From Bordetella genomosp. 8 (lineage in GTDB: Bacteria; Pseudomonadota; Gammaproteobacteria; Burkholderiales; Burkholderiaceae_B): 64,000 nt of DNA. The translations under genes were made by a program, and so were the position numbers. The notes under the pieces were generated by a model that saw nothing but the letters and a program-made list of their open reading frames with translations, made no database searches and was not told the DNA's origin. Location: the NCBI RefSeq assembly GCF_002119685.1, contig NZ_CP021108.1, positions 4,464,001 through 4,528,000 of the forward strand. The letters run 5' to 3'. Of the stretch, positions 37,801 through 45,524 are shown in pieces. Every line of letters starts with the position of its first letter. Positions within the stretch are counted from its first letter, which is position 1.

Positions 37801-40271
37801 CGCGCCGTGGCGAAGCTGAATGGGGATAACAATGCCGGGATTGCCTGGCAAAGCAAGACGAAAAGAGTACCAGTCCATGCCGCATGCAATGGCAAGAGCC
37901 ACATCGCCGGCAGCGCCAGGAAACCTGCAGGCGCCAGCAGGGACCGTCGCAGATTGTCCGCCATCTTTCCCCGACCTGCGCTGGGCAAGGCACCACTGCG
38001 TTTGCGGCGGCCGAATATCCAGGGCAACAATTGCCAATCGCCGCGTGTCCATCGATGCGTGCGGCGGACGGCTACGTCGTAACGCGCCGGAAACTCCTCG
38101 ATCACTTCCACATCGGATGCCAGTGCCGCCCGCGCGAATATGCCTTCGAAAAGATCGTGGCTCAGCATCGTGTTGTCGGGGACGCGGCCGGCGAGCACTT
38201 CTTCGAATGCATCGACGTCATAGATACCCTTGCCGGCGTACGAACCTTCCCCGAATAGATCCTGGTAGACGTCGGACACCGCCGCCGCGTATGGGTCCAT
38301 GCCCGCAGGACTGGAAAACAGGCGTTGGTAAATGGAACCTTCCCGATGGCGCGGCAGCGATGGCGTCACCCTGGGTTGCAAAATGGCGTGCCCTTCGATG
38401 ATTCGTCGGCGCTCGGCGTCGAAGCGTGGCCGATTCAACGGATGTGCCATCTTGCCTATCAGCATTTCCGCGACATCACGAGGCAGACGTGTGTCGGCAT
38501 CGAGCGTAATGACGTAGCGTACGCCGGGCGATAAACGCTGCGACAACCCTTCGATCGGCGTATAGCTCGTGTCCGTGGCGCCGCGCAGCAGTCTGTTCAG
38601 CTCGTGCAATTTGCCTCGCTTGCGCTCCCATCCCATCCATACGCCTTCGGGCGGGTTGTAGAGCCGGCGGCGATTCAGGAGCAGGAATCTGCTGCCGGCG
38701 GGCGCCGCGCCATGCTTCGAATTCAGATGCGCAATGGCCGAAGCGCCGGCCTGCAGCATCGCCTCGTCACCCGCCATGATCTCGGATTCCGCATCCAGGC
38801 CATCTGTGAGCAACGCATACACCAGGTCGCCGCCGGCCCCGGACAGGAACAGGACTTCCAGCTGTTCCACCTGCTCAAGCAACGCGGCTTGGGTGGTGAG
38901 AAGTATGGGCACGGCCACCAAAGTCCGGCACTCACCGGGTACGTTGCGAGTCATATCGACCCCTGGCAGTACGGCGGCGCCCAGTTTCCAGGTGACTAAG
39001 CGATTCACCAGGGCAGTCGCGAGCTCGGTGGCGGGCAGGAACGCGAGGAGCAGGAACGGCATCGCGCCCATCGTTGTGATTCCCATAACCCAGGCCACCA
39101 ATCCGGCAAGGGCGAATGAAAGGACAACGATCAGGCCCATGTACCCCAGCATTCCCGACCGCGTCGCCCAACGGTCCAGGCGAAGGCGCAGTGGCGGCCG
39201 ATATGCGATGCGGACTTCCAAGGCCGTCCTACCCCTGCCGACCAAATAGAAGCCCGGATCGCCACGACGTTCGCGGTCGGAATCACAAGGCTCCGCAAGG
39301 GCCGCTGTTGCCATTGCCGAAGCGTTCCGAGCCACTTCGAGCTCACTCATGGACGAGCCACGAGCTAGCTGCTCGATTCCCTTGCGATACAGATCCCGCG
39401 TCGCGAAATCCATTTCCGCAAAAGGGCAAGCTTCCCGAAGGCATCTGTCTGTCAGGCTGACGCTTTCAAACCATTCCGCCCAGTCGATGTCGGAGATGAG
39501 CCGCATACTCGAAATCACGTTGCGCACGCTGACGTTGGCTGCACCCTGCCATTGCTGCGCCTGCCGCACCACATCTTCAATAGTGGAGCCTTGCGCGTCG
39601 AGATGTCCTTGCAGCCAGCTCAAGACTGGCGTTTCCTGCGGATCCAGGTCACGCAAGCGTTTGCTCAGTTGCGCAGCGAATATCTCGGGCAGAGCCGCCG
39701 GCATGTGCCTCAAGATATCGATAGTTGGAGCCGCGCTCGAGTCGCCGGCATCCCCCGGATGCAACATGGCATCGGCGATTTTGTCCGCCTCCTGCCGGGC
39801 CGCGCGGCCGGCACCAAATTCCTCCGCGAGGCGGCGCAGGTTTTCGACCAACACGATACGCAGAGTGATGGCGATGGCCCACAGCTCGCCGATGGTCAGC
39901 GCCTGGACTTCCTGGTATGCAGAAACGAAGCGCCGCAATATTTCCGGGTCGAAGTTGCTGTCCGTATGGGCCACGAACGCCCAGGCGACACCCAGCACTC
40001 GTGGATAGCCTTCAAACGGACCGTTGGCAAGCTTAGGAAGCTGCCGGTAATACCCTGGAGGCAAATCCTCGCGAATCTGCCGGATCTGCTCTTCCACTAC
40101 GTGATAGTTATCAAGTAGCCAATCTGCCGCAGGTTCCACGCTGCGACCCTTCTCGAGTTCCTGTGCGCTCTCACGATAGGCTGACAGAAGAGCGGCGGCG
40201 TTGCTGTCCAGGCGTTTGCGCAGCGCCAATACCCGAGACGGCCGACTACTGACCTTCTGGGCTTCTGCCAA
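31884..40271 (-). CDS. ndvB: Cyclic beta-1,2-glucan synthase
   Basis: A 2795-residue inner-membrane enzyme that makes periplasmic cyclic beta-1,2-glucan, an osmoprotectant and host-interaction factor. Order: N-terminal helical region, membrane helices (~375-415), GT84 glycosyltransferase with VITLDADTRLPRD (~588), more membrane helices (~780-930), then a GH94-like phosphorylase half that sets ring size, with MGTGDWNDGMSRVG (~2477). The length matches Agrobacterium ChvB and Rhizobium NdvB (about 2830). The first usable start is TTG 40271. However, RSELFGAERLAQHGRSL, which looks like the family's true N terminus, is encoded in frame just upstream up to ~40320 with no ATG, GTG or TTG, so the start is uncertain. 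Confidence 0.93.
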   Translation of the reverse strand: MAEAQKVSSRPSRVLALRKRLDSNAAALLSAYRESAQELEKGRSVEPAADWLLDNYHVVEEQIRQIREDLPPGYYRQLPKLANGPFEGYPRVLGVAWAFVAHTDSNFDPEILRRFVSAYQEVQALTIGELWAIAITLRIVLVENLRRLAEEFGAGRAARQEADKIADAMLHPGDAGDSSAAPTIDILRHMPAALPEIFAAQLSKRLRDLDPQETPVLSWLQGHLDAQGSTIEDVVRQAQQWQGAANVSVRNVISSMRLISDIDWAEWFESVSLTDRCLREACPFAEMDFATRDLYRKGIEQLARGSSMSELEVARNASAMATAALAEPCDSDRERRGDPGFYLVGRGRTALEVRIAYRPPLRLRLDRWATRSGMLGYMGLIVVLSFALAGLVAWVMGITTMGAMPFLLLAFLPATELATALVNRLVTWKLGAAVLPGVDMTRNVPGECRTLVAVPILLTTQAALLEQVEQLEVLFLSGAGGDLVYALLTDGLDAESEIMAGDEAMLQAGASAIAHLNSKHGAAPAGSRFLLLNRRRLYNPPEGVWMGWERKRGKLHELNRLLRGATDTSYTPIEGLSQRLSPGVRYVITLDADTRLPRDVAEMLIGKMAHPLNRPRFDAERRRIIEGHAILQPRVTPSLPRHREGSIYQRLFSSPAGMDPYAAAVSDVYQDLFGEGSYAGKGIYDVDAFEEVLAGRVPDNTMLSHDLFEGIFARAALASDVEVIEEFPARYDVAVRRTHRWTRGDWQLLPWIFGRRKRSGALPSAGRGKMADNLRRSLLAPAGFLALPAMWLLPLHAAWTGTLFVLLCQAIPALLSPFSFATARRRGVAFSHRTAIFAQDLSQAGQQVFATFTLLPDTSWRMADAIIRTLWRLAVSRRHLLEWTTAAQSASVARSGVAGMYRMMWPGVLLGIFACVAVLWIHPLAWPLVTPFLLLWAFAPLYAWWISCASALPSQLRITESTELSLRRTARRTWRFFETFVTRNDHLLPCDNFQETPTPVLARRTSPTNMGLYLLSIVAARDFGWIGTRKAIDRLQSTLATMRKLERHRGHFLNWYATDELHVLAPAYVSSVDSGNLAGHLIALGNACREWRESPFGQTMRQGLQDTIALARETIAEMAMAGNDPLRQLTQALDEMDVMLSDRQDTRSLLPALLRLATKAGRYARTLELGGADGSPADLTFWTDALAAAIQEHRADVDASRHRGETDALLLAIAREAREMAVAMEFGFLLDPERKLLSIGYSVAENRLDASCYDLLASEARLASLFAIAKGDVPSKHWLRLGRTFTPVGHGSALISWSGSMFEYLMPSLVLRAPVGSVLEQTNRLIVKRQQQYAAELGIPWGVSESAYNARDIEFTYQYFNFGVPGLGLKRGLSENVVIAPYATGLATMIDPEGARVNFARLAQLGASGRFGFHEALDFTPTRLREDEEVAIVRSFMAHHQGMTIVAIANAVHNGRMRDRFHQEPMIQACDSLLQERVPRDLTVSHPRAEEVRTSAMRAERSGNNVRRYFQLPPGPPHTHLLSNGRYTVMLTTAGGGYSRWRDNAITRWHADPTRDAMGSRIFLRDLRLGTTWSTVPHHEDNKSTQWRIEFSEDRADFTRRDGSLTTTMQILVSGETDGEVRRVSLVNSGRRARSIELTSFAELVLAAPVADRAHPAFSKMFVVTEFLPEYGALLATRRRRSPEEPEIWAAHFAVIEGESLAPVQYETDRARFLDRGAHDWRPAPHTSVESLSNTVGTVLDPVFSIRHRVRVPPGQSARISFWTLAADSRTALLDLVDTHHDRSGFERAETLAWTQAQVQLRHLEMHSDEAALFQRLAAALIFPDSRFRPPSASIMRGAGSQSGLWAHGISGDLPMVLLCIDDVEDMAVVRQLLRAHEYWRMKRLAVDLVILNERASSYVQDLQNAIDTAVRSSQARPRFGAELAKGAVFTMRSDLMTPAGRELFQSVAHIVLWAAHGVVADQLARIVESSPRASAALPAQQFTEVSPPVATDSEREFFNGTGGFEQDGREYVVELQGCAVTPAPWINVIANPRFGFQVSAEGSGYTWAENSKENQLTPWSNDPVLDPCGEALYLRDEMSGELWTPTALPVRGQEAYVARHGFGYSAFEYRHAEIASTLVQFVAPQDPIKISRLTLVNHSTRMRRLSVTAYVEWVLGSARSASAPFLVTTRDEATGAVFASNPWSLDFGGRTAFADMAGTQEALTADRREFLGDNGDLAAPRALQDGETLSGRCGAALDPCAALQRTLVIEPGASVEVVFFLGQCDSPENARELVLRYRRRKLEAVLDEVKSGWADRLGAIKVKTPDRAMDVLLNGWLLYQTISCRLWARSAFYQSSGAFGFRDQLQDSMALAFAMPELGRRQLLRAASRQFVEGDVQHWWLPESGKGVRTRISDDRVWLAYAAAHYVRHSGDEAVMDELVGFIRGPALDPSDHDAFFQPTQSDESADLFEHCARGLDQCMALTGVRGLPLMGTGDWNDGMSRVGQAGRGESVWLGWLFRRTVDLFEPIARARDPVRAQRWRKHADRVVQSIEAHAWDGEWYRRATFDDGTWLGSAAGDECRIDSIAQSWSVLSGAADPQRARTAMASLEQHLVRHDDGLALLFSPPFDRTSHDPGYIKGYPPGLRENGGQYTHAALWAVLAYAKLGEGDKAAGLFSMLNPINHTRAPADMRRYRVEPYVVAADVYSVAPHTGRGGWTWYTGSAGWMYRAAVEGILGLTRRGMALQIEPCFPAAWEGFEAVVQVAGTVIELRVENSTGLGHGVTSMLVDGEVRPLKLGPATVRLDGGRHRVVVTL

Positions 40272-40354
40272 GCTGCGCCCATGTTGAGCAAGCCGTTCGG
40301 CGCCGAATAGCTCGCTTCTGACCGGCGCTCGGTCATCCCAGCGCGCCGAGTTCT

Positions 40355-40486
40355 TTATTTTTGCTTTGGTTTTGATTGCTCGCCCCCGGTAGAAGGGCGC
40401 GGGCCCGTTGCCGGAACAGGCGCCGGCTTGGGGGGTTGCTTCGGCTTTTTCGCTTCTCGATTGCCGCGGATCTGGCCTTTCGCCAT
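40355..40486 (-). CDS. Small basic proline/lysine-rich protein
   Basis: A 43-residue protein, MAKGQIRGNREAKKPKQPPK..., with AGGAG eight bases before ATG 40486. It is short, strongly basic and without predicted fold, like the small MAKGQ-type hypothetical proteins found in Burkholderiales. It lies 84 bp upstream of the glucan synthase start on the same strand, and the extended N-terminal frame of that gene overlaps it. Confidence 0.65.
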   Translation of the reverse strand: MAKGQIRGNREAKKPKQPPKPAPVPATGPRPSTGGEQSKPKQK

Positions 40487-40518
40487 GGTTGTCGCTCCTA
40501 ATGTTGTCGATCGCAATT

Positions 40519-40548
40519 AAAAAGCCCTCGATCGAGGGCTTAGTTTTA
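40519..40548 (-). terminator. Terminator of the decayed cold-shock unit
   Basis: The perfect 16-bp palindrome GCCCTCGATCGAGGGC (40524-40539) with A5 on the left and TTTT on the right resembles the terminators of both intact cold-shock genes. Confidence 0.7.
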
Positions 40549-40749
40549 CAGATCGCGAATTCTGATCGGCTCGGAGGCTTTAGCGCCTCCGTCGATAATG
40601 AAATTCATGCACCGGCTCCTCGAGGATGTCGAAACGCCACGACTTCCTATTACCCCCCAGCCGTCAAACAGACCGTGGCAGCAGGACCTCAGCATTCCGC
40701 AACCGAAGCGCCGAGCGGAGTAGAACCACTTGAAGATGTACGCCTGCAT
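40546..40749 (-). pseudogene. Decayed CspA-family cold-shock gene (copy 3)
   Basis: ATG 40749 has AAGGA at good spacing. The frame opens MQAYIFKWFYSARRFGCGML, recalling MxxVKWFNxxKGFGFI, and ends FIIDGGAKASEPIRIRDL, recalling the family's GxxGPxAxxIxxL end. The middle (FDILEEPVHEF) is only readable in another frame. At least two frameshifts and loss of the RNP motifs make a functional protein unlikely, while the terminator is intact. Confidence 0.6.
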
Positions 40750-41090
40750 GGTCATTCCTTGGGGTGGAGGGATGCTCCTTCGAGCGGGATTCCAAGGAAA
40801 GGACTATGAACGGTAGAGCGCTTGGGCGCAGGACGGAACAGAATCGCGGTACTTGAGTCTTGAAACCAATGTGACCGACATTGGCTAGCCTGTCAAGAAC
40901 TGGGTTGGTAGCCGGAGTTTTTCTGGTTACCAAACAGCACAGCACACCGCGCGGGACGTCGAAGCTTATGCATACCCACCCCGATCTAAATTCGAGAAAT
41001 TCGGCGTATGACCCCAACCCCGAATTAGTCCGGATCAGAAGCCTAAATTTCCGACTCATTGGAGACAGCGTTTTGGCCTTCGGCCAAGCG

Positions 41091-41228
41091 CTAACGCGCG
41101 TATTCGGCAGGTGCCTGCCACTTCAGCGCGGAGTGTGGACGATCCTCGTTATAGTACGTCCGCCAGGCATCGATTTTCTCCTTAGCGTCGGCAAATGACA
41201 GGGACCTATGGTTGTTCCGGCACTCCTG
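41091..41228 (-). mobile_element. IS3-family transposase remnant
   Basis: [20 protein letters not shown] followed by [19 protein letters not shown] and AEYAR is the C-terminal end of an IS3-type OrfB integrase. The match stops abruptly at about 41228; the DDE catalytic region, OrfA and terminal inverted repeats are missing. It marks an old insertion. The flanking stretches 40760-41090 and 41230-41637 hold no supported gene. Confidence 0.75.
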
Positions 41229-41637
41229 CTCCCAACGGATGTCCACAGGTCGACCGCCGTGAGCCAAGTGGTCGCCGAAGCCGGTCACGCACAAAGCCAT
41301 AGGTTCTTAGGCTGCTCCACCTTCATCCATCTAGGCGATCTAGACGACGCGGTTCTGCGCAGGGACGCGCTCAGACGCATACACGCAGTGCACTGGCGTC
41401 GAAGCAGGACCGGCATTCGGTGCTGTTCTACCGCTGTGGCCCCGGTGAACACCAACGCTGCTTAATTGAGCGCGACACCAATGCCGAGCAGGTACGACAT
41501 GGCCCTCACGAACGTTGCCGCCGAACCGATTGCAATTGCGAGAGGAATAGGATGCGAAAGAGGAAGTCTACGAACATGGGATCGCCTCCGATGAGCATCG
41601 AGCCAGTGTTTAGCCGCTAAATTCCCATCGACCGGAA

Positions 41638-42009
41638 CTATTCATCGACCAGGTGCGGCCGCCTGCTGGTCACGAGCGACTTGAATGCCGCATGGATCGT
41701 GGGGGATAGCGTGCCTGGATACGCTTTCGTCTGGCGAATGAGAGACAGCACGCGCATCATGTCGTCCGCGATTTCGCGATCCACGCTCCACAGGTCCGCG
41801 AGATCGAAGCCACCGCAACTGGTCGCGTTCCACCAAGCGAGAAGCAAATCCGCGTCGCGTTTGCTTCGCTCCGTGTATTGGTTCGCAATCCTGATTAGCC
41901 GCCAGAGTGCGTCGACGCCTTCCCGGTGCAACGAGGGATCCGCTGGCTCGCTGCGGACCAGTGCGTCCCTGTTGCGCCTGCGTTTCTGCTCCGCTTTCGC
42001 GGTAGCCAT
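41638..42009 (-). CDS. Conserved protein of unknown function (DUF7673-like)
   Basis: A 123-residue protein. After a basic N terminus (MATAKAEQKRRRNRD), the body reads ALWRLIRIANQYTERSKRDA, then LLLAWWNATSCGGFDLADLW, then IADDMMRVLSLI. The LLAWWNA...GGFDL...LW pattern is that of a small family found on plasmids and islands of Proteobacteria, recalled as DUF7673. No activity is known. It stands alone between the IS remnant and the second cold-shock gene. Confidence 0.7.
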   Translation of the reverse strand: MATAKAEQKRRRNRDALVRSEPADPSLHREGVDALWRLIRIANQYTERSKRDADLLLAWWNATSCGGFDLADLWSVDREIADDMMRVLSLIRQTKAYPGTLSPTIHAAFKSLVTSRRPHLVDE

Positions 42010-42417
42010 CCGTCCGGCAAGCGTCCACTCGGCGCCAGAGTCGCTTGAGAACTGCTAGACAGGAGTGCGAGCGCCATGCCACGCTTCCGATTTGATGTTG
42101 ATCGAACCACTAAATCCTTGCATGAGGCAAGAGAAAGCCTCAGGCGCGTGGTACACCAACGAAATCTGATGGAGCAGAAAGGATCCCCCCACTTTTATCA
42201 CAGACAAGCTCATCCGGGAGCTCAAGGTGCGCGTGGAATCCAGTGGGAACCACAGCAGGCTGCTAAGTCGCCTACAGGGCGTCCTAGCAGGATGGTAGAC
42301 CCCGCTCACAGTTGAAAAGGTGCGTTGGAAGGTTCTTTGCAAATCAGGCGCAGCGCCGCTGCGCTCATAGCTTCATGTGCTCTTCACTCGCCGGCCGGCA
42401 CTTCGATTAGGTTCCAC

Positions 42418-42440
42418 TGAAAAAGCCCTCTTACGAGGGC
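42418..42440 (-). terminator. Terminator of the second cold-shock gene
   Basis: GCCCTC (42425-42430) and GAGGGC (42435-42440) flank a TTAC loop, with an A-run on the left giving U's on the - strand. It lies 45 bp downstream of the gene. Confidence 0.72.
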
Positions 42441-42484
42441 GCCTTTGGCGCAAGCGGCCGCCCACAGTGCGTCGGCAACAGCGC

Positions 42485-42685
42485 TCACAGCGGCGTTATC
42501 TTCGTCGCCTGAGGGCCCTTGGCGCCTTGACCAGCAATATAGCTAACGCGCTGGTTTTCCTCGAGGAATTTGTAGCCGCCGCCTAGAATCTCGGAGAAAT
42601 GAGCGAACAACTCCTTACCACCGCCCTCGGGCATGATGAAGCCAAAGCTCTTTTCAGCGTGGAACCACTTAACGACCGATTCCAT
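42485..42685 (-). CDS. CspA-family cold-shock protein (copy 2)
   Basis: A 66-residue cold-shock domain protein: [20 protein letters not shown], then [20 protein letters not shown], then [13 protein letters not shown]1 reads KSFGFI, with Ser in place of the usual Gly, a mild departure in the RNA-binding motif. It is about 85 percent identical by eye to copy 1 and shares its leader, including the AAGGATTTCTAT ribosome-binding region. Confidence 0.9.
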   Translation of the reverse strand: MESVVKWFHAEKSFGFIMPEGGGKELFAHFSEILGGGYKFLEENQRVSYIAGQGAKGPQATKITPL

Positions 42686-42802
42686 ATAGAAATCCTTGAT
42701 GAGATACGAATACACGTCCCGAACACAACAGCAGAACGCGGGTCCGCCGGACACTCGCTACAGCTCTTCGGCCGGTATTACATGCGGCTTAGCTCTGCGG
42801 GA

Positions 42803-43402
42803 CTAGCGGCTCGCTTTTGCACTGCCGGACTTCGAAGATTGCTTCAGAAGGCGATGGTTCGTCACTTCAAGAACGTGCTTGGAAAGCTTCGGATCTTCCA
42901 TGAGCCGCGACATCGTTATCGCCCCGATCAACGCCGAGAGCGTGAAGATTGCGTCATCCTGTGCATAGGCACGAGACTTGTCTTCACTCAAGTTCACGGC
43001 GATGTCAATGAGTTGCTGCAGGCCCTTATCAATTCCCTCTCGAACAGATGTGTCGGCACGAGCCAGCTCGCTACCCAGCTGGATCACCGGGCATCCCCCC
43101 AATACCCCATCCCGAAACTCCGATGTGAGATATCCCTGCAGATACTTCACAAAAGCCGTTGAACCCTTAGAGGCGGCTGACTGAGCTGCTTGGACAAACA
43201 CATCCATGCTCGCTCCGGCTGCTTCGGCGACCAAGGCTTCCTTGGAAGTGAAGTGGCGGTAGAACGCTCCGTGCGTCAAACCGGCTTCGGCCATTATCTC
43301 GGCCACGCCTGTCGCATCGATTCCCTTCTGCTTGAATGCTTGAGCAGCGATTTCGACGATGCGTCTATGAGTTTCGGCCGTCTCAGCCTTCGACTTCTTC
43401 AT
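42803..43402 (-). CDS. TetR/AcrR-family repressor
   Basis: A 199-residue regulator. The N-terminal helix-turn-helix is typical: RIVEIAAQAFKQKGIDATGV, then AEIMAEAGLTHGAFYRHFTS. The C-terminal part resembles the YxaF/LmrA-like ligand domain (GGCPVIQLGSELARAD). It sits downstream of the MFS gene on the same strand, 157 bp apart. A 22-bp element about 70 bp upstream of its start is repeated upstream of the isochorismatase-like gene, so it probably represses both itself and that operon. Confidence 0.88.
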   Translation of the reverse strand: MKKSKAETAETHRRIVEIAAQAFKQKGIDATGVAEIMAEAGLTHGAFYRHFTSKEALVAEAAGASMDVFVQAAQSAASKGSTAFVKYLQGYLTSEFRDGVLGGCPVIQLGSELARADTSVREGIDKGLQQLIDIAVNLSEDKSRAYAQDDAIFTLSALIGAITMSRLMEDPKLSKHVLEVTNHRLLKQSSKSGSAKASR

Positions 43403-43471
43403 TGATCGGTTCCTGTGAAACTAAACGAGCGGCATCGTCGGCGCCAAGTGCAACGATCCTCGTCCCCTATA

Positions 43472-43493
43472 TTTTAGATGATGACTTTTATCA
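43472..43493 (-). promoter_or_regulatory. Candidate TetR operator, site 1
   Basis: TTTTAGATGATGACTTTTATCA lies upstream of the TetR gene. The right part is a dyad, TGATGA and TTATCA around a CTT centre. A near-copy is at 47916-47937. Confidence 0.5.
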
Positions 43494-43558
43494 AAACAAG
43501 CCTCTACTATGCGCTCATCGTTCTGTGGCAGAGAATCTCGACTACTGGAGGCCAGCAC

Positions 43559-44851
43559 TCAACTCTTTCTATGGCCGCTTGAGAGATACGCGATGATCGC
43601 TAGGACTTCGATCGCTGACGCAGTCAAGAACATCAGTTGATCTGAAAAAACTTCGCGTAGTAGGCCAAACGCCGCCGGGGCGATCGCATAGCCTCCCTGA
43701 GAAATAGCAACGATGAGGGCAACAGCGCGGACTGCGTCTTTGCTTGAAAATTCAAGGTTCCCGATCACGGGGGGAACCGAGATTGCATTTCCAACGCCTA
43801 GGCCAAAGAGCACAACACCGACTAGCGCGAGAGAAGAATGATTGCCGCGGGCGAGCACCAGCACAATGCATCCCACGGCCTGTACTGCCAGGCTTCCAGA
43901 TGCGATGGCGCGCCAGTTCGATCTACCAGAGGCTTGGGAGCCAACCACGAGCCGCCCTACGACAGCAGCAACACCGGATGCTCCGGCCGCGAGCCCAGCG
44001 CCTTGCCTGCCAAGCGTAGGCGCTAGGACCGACACGAGATGTGCCACAAGACCAGTTTGAGCGAACAGCGCCAACGTCATCCCGACGCACAGCGTCAAGA
44101 AACCGCGGTCACGAGATAGTTTGAGCTGAGTGAATGCTGCGGTTTCGCCAATAGGCTCATCGATGAGACGATCAGCGTCGGGGGACCGAATGCTACTTGG
44201 ATACTGATCAAGATGCTCGGGCGCCGGCTTCAGCACGAAGGCGACCAACGCGCCAAACGTACCGATCATTGCTAACCCTACTACCAGAGTTGCTGCGAGA
44301 AAGCCGATCTGATCGATCAAGGCGATCCAAAGCGGAGAGAAAATTACCCCGCCCACACTGCCACCATTGAATGCGATGCCAAGCGCCAAGGGGCGCTTCG
44401 CCGCAAACTTAGGAGAAACGATGGCATTCACCGCAACGGCGCCAAGCGCGGACCAGCCGGCGCCAGACAGCAACGCGGCGAAGTAGAGCTCCCATAGCGC
44501 GCTTGCCAACGCCCAGCCTAAAAGCCCAAGCGCCATGACGATGCCGCCGGCGATGGTGACGAGTGGCAGCCCGAAGCGGCGATATAAGAGCGGTAGATTC
44601 GGGATGAGGATGAGACCAACAAGGAAATGCAGTGTCACGGCGCCTGAAATCAGCGCAATCGGCCAACTCCGTGACTGATGAATAACTTCCAGATAGACGG
44701 GCGGGCCATAGAAGCCTGTCCCCCAACCGAAGACCGCGACAAAGAAGGCAACGGCGACGATGCGCCATTCATAGAAATCGAGCTTGGCGCTTGTAGTAGG
44801 CGCTACCTCCGTTTTCGGCGAATTGTTCAAGTCAGCATTGCGAATGGTCAC
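43559..44851 (-). CDS. MFS transporter
   Basis: A 430-residue major facilitator with 12 hydrophobic segments split by a central loop (~190-225). The sequence (AVFGWGTGFYGPPVYLEVIH early, LGVGNAISVPPVIGNLEFS near 360) fits the carboxylate/MCT-like or CynX-like groups of solute carriers. The start is GTG 44851 with GGAG. As last gene of the five-gene - strand operon it probably imports the substrate or exports a product of the hydrolase and cupin genes. Confidence 0.85.
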   Translation of the reverse strand: MTIRNADLNNSPKTEVAPTTSAKLDFYEWRIVAVAFFVAVFGWGTGFYGPPVYLEVIHQSRSWPIALISGAVTLHFLVGLILIPNLPLLYRRFGLPLVTIAGGIVMALGLLGWALASALWELYFAALLSGAGWSALGAVAVNAIVSPKFAAKRPLALGIAFNGGSVGGVIFSPLWIALIDQIGFLAATLVVGLAMIGTFGALVAFVLKPAPEHLDQYPSSIRSPDADRLIDEPIGETAAFTQLKLSRDRGFLTLCVGMTLALFAQTGLVAHLVSVLAPTLGRQGAGLAAGASGVAAVVGRLVVGSQASGRSNWRAIASGSLAVQAVGCIVLVLARGNHSSLALVGVVLFGLGVGNAISVPPVIGNLEFSSKDAVRAVALIVAISQGGYAIAPAAFGLLREVFSDQLMFLTASAIEVLAIIAYLSSGHRKS

Positions 44852-44914
44852 GACGATTTCTCCGCTACGGCCACATACCGGACGGGGCCGCCGACGCGGC
44901 CCCCGGCGGAGGTA

Positions 44915-45307
44915 TCAATACATCGTGTTGCTGTTCTTCGACGTGTCAGGGATCGGCTCGATGACGTCCCAATGCTCGACCAGCTTGCCGTCCGTCACTC
45001 GAAAGATGTCGACCCCGACGTCGCCGTTCGGGCTCACGAGGCCGGTCCAGTGAGCATGAACCGCGACAATGTCACCGTCTGCGATGACGCGCCGAATGTC
45101 TCCTTTGGCGTTCGGGAAGGATTTAAGAAAAGAATTGATGTAGGCCCGCAGGCCCTCAACGCCGTCTTCTGCGGCCGGAGTGTGCTGGATATAGGTCTCG
45201 CCGACATAGCGTGCGATGGCCCCATCGACATCACCGTCGAAGTGGGCCTCTTTATAAAACGCAATTACGATTTTCTTGTTCTGCTCGGAGATAGTCTCGG
45301 TAGTCAT
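44915..45307 (-). CDS. NTF2/SnoaL-like protein
   Basis: A 130-residue SnoaL/polyketide-cyclase-like domain: VIAFYKEAHFDGDVDGAIAR, then YIQHTPAAEDGVEGLRAYI, then VHAHWTGLVSPNGDVGVDIF and VEHWDVIEPIP. Proteins with this YIQHNP...HxHW...EHWD pattern are common small catabolic or isomerase-like proteins whose substrate is usually unknown. It lies 63 bp upstream of the MFS gene. ATG 45307 is preferred to the TTG four codons earlier. Confidence 0.82.
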   Translation of the reverse strand: MTTETISEQNKKIVIAFYKEAHFDGDVDGAIARYVGETYIQHTPAAEDGVEGLRAYINSFLKSFPNAKGDIRRVIADGDIVAVHAHWTGLVSPNGDVGVDIFRVTDGKLVEHWDVIEPIPDTSKNSNTMY

Positions 45308-45524
45308 GATGATTTCCAACTAGGTTTCGCTATTGATGGTGATAGTTGATGGATGGTGAGTTTGAATGCAATCCAGCGCGGCAATCCGGCAGCGGTGGTC
45401 AACCCGCCGTGATATCAAGTCGTGTCAAGCATGCACGCCCCGCGACAGCAACCGCACTGCGCGGCACGGCTGATGATGTCTTGACGATTCTTCTGACAGT
45501 GCTCGTTTAGAGGCACTGAGTAGC

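Noticed and set aside
41462..41600. Possible small membrane protein on the - strand (AIAIGSAATFVRAMSYLLGI)
   Set aside because: The hydrophobic end is in one frame and the only good start in another; too short to call even as a pseudogene.
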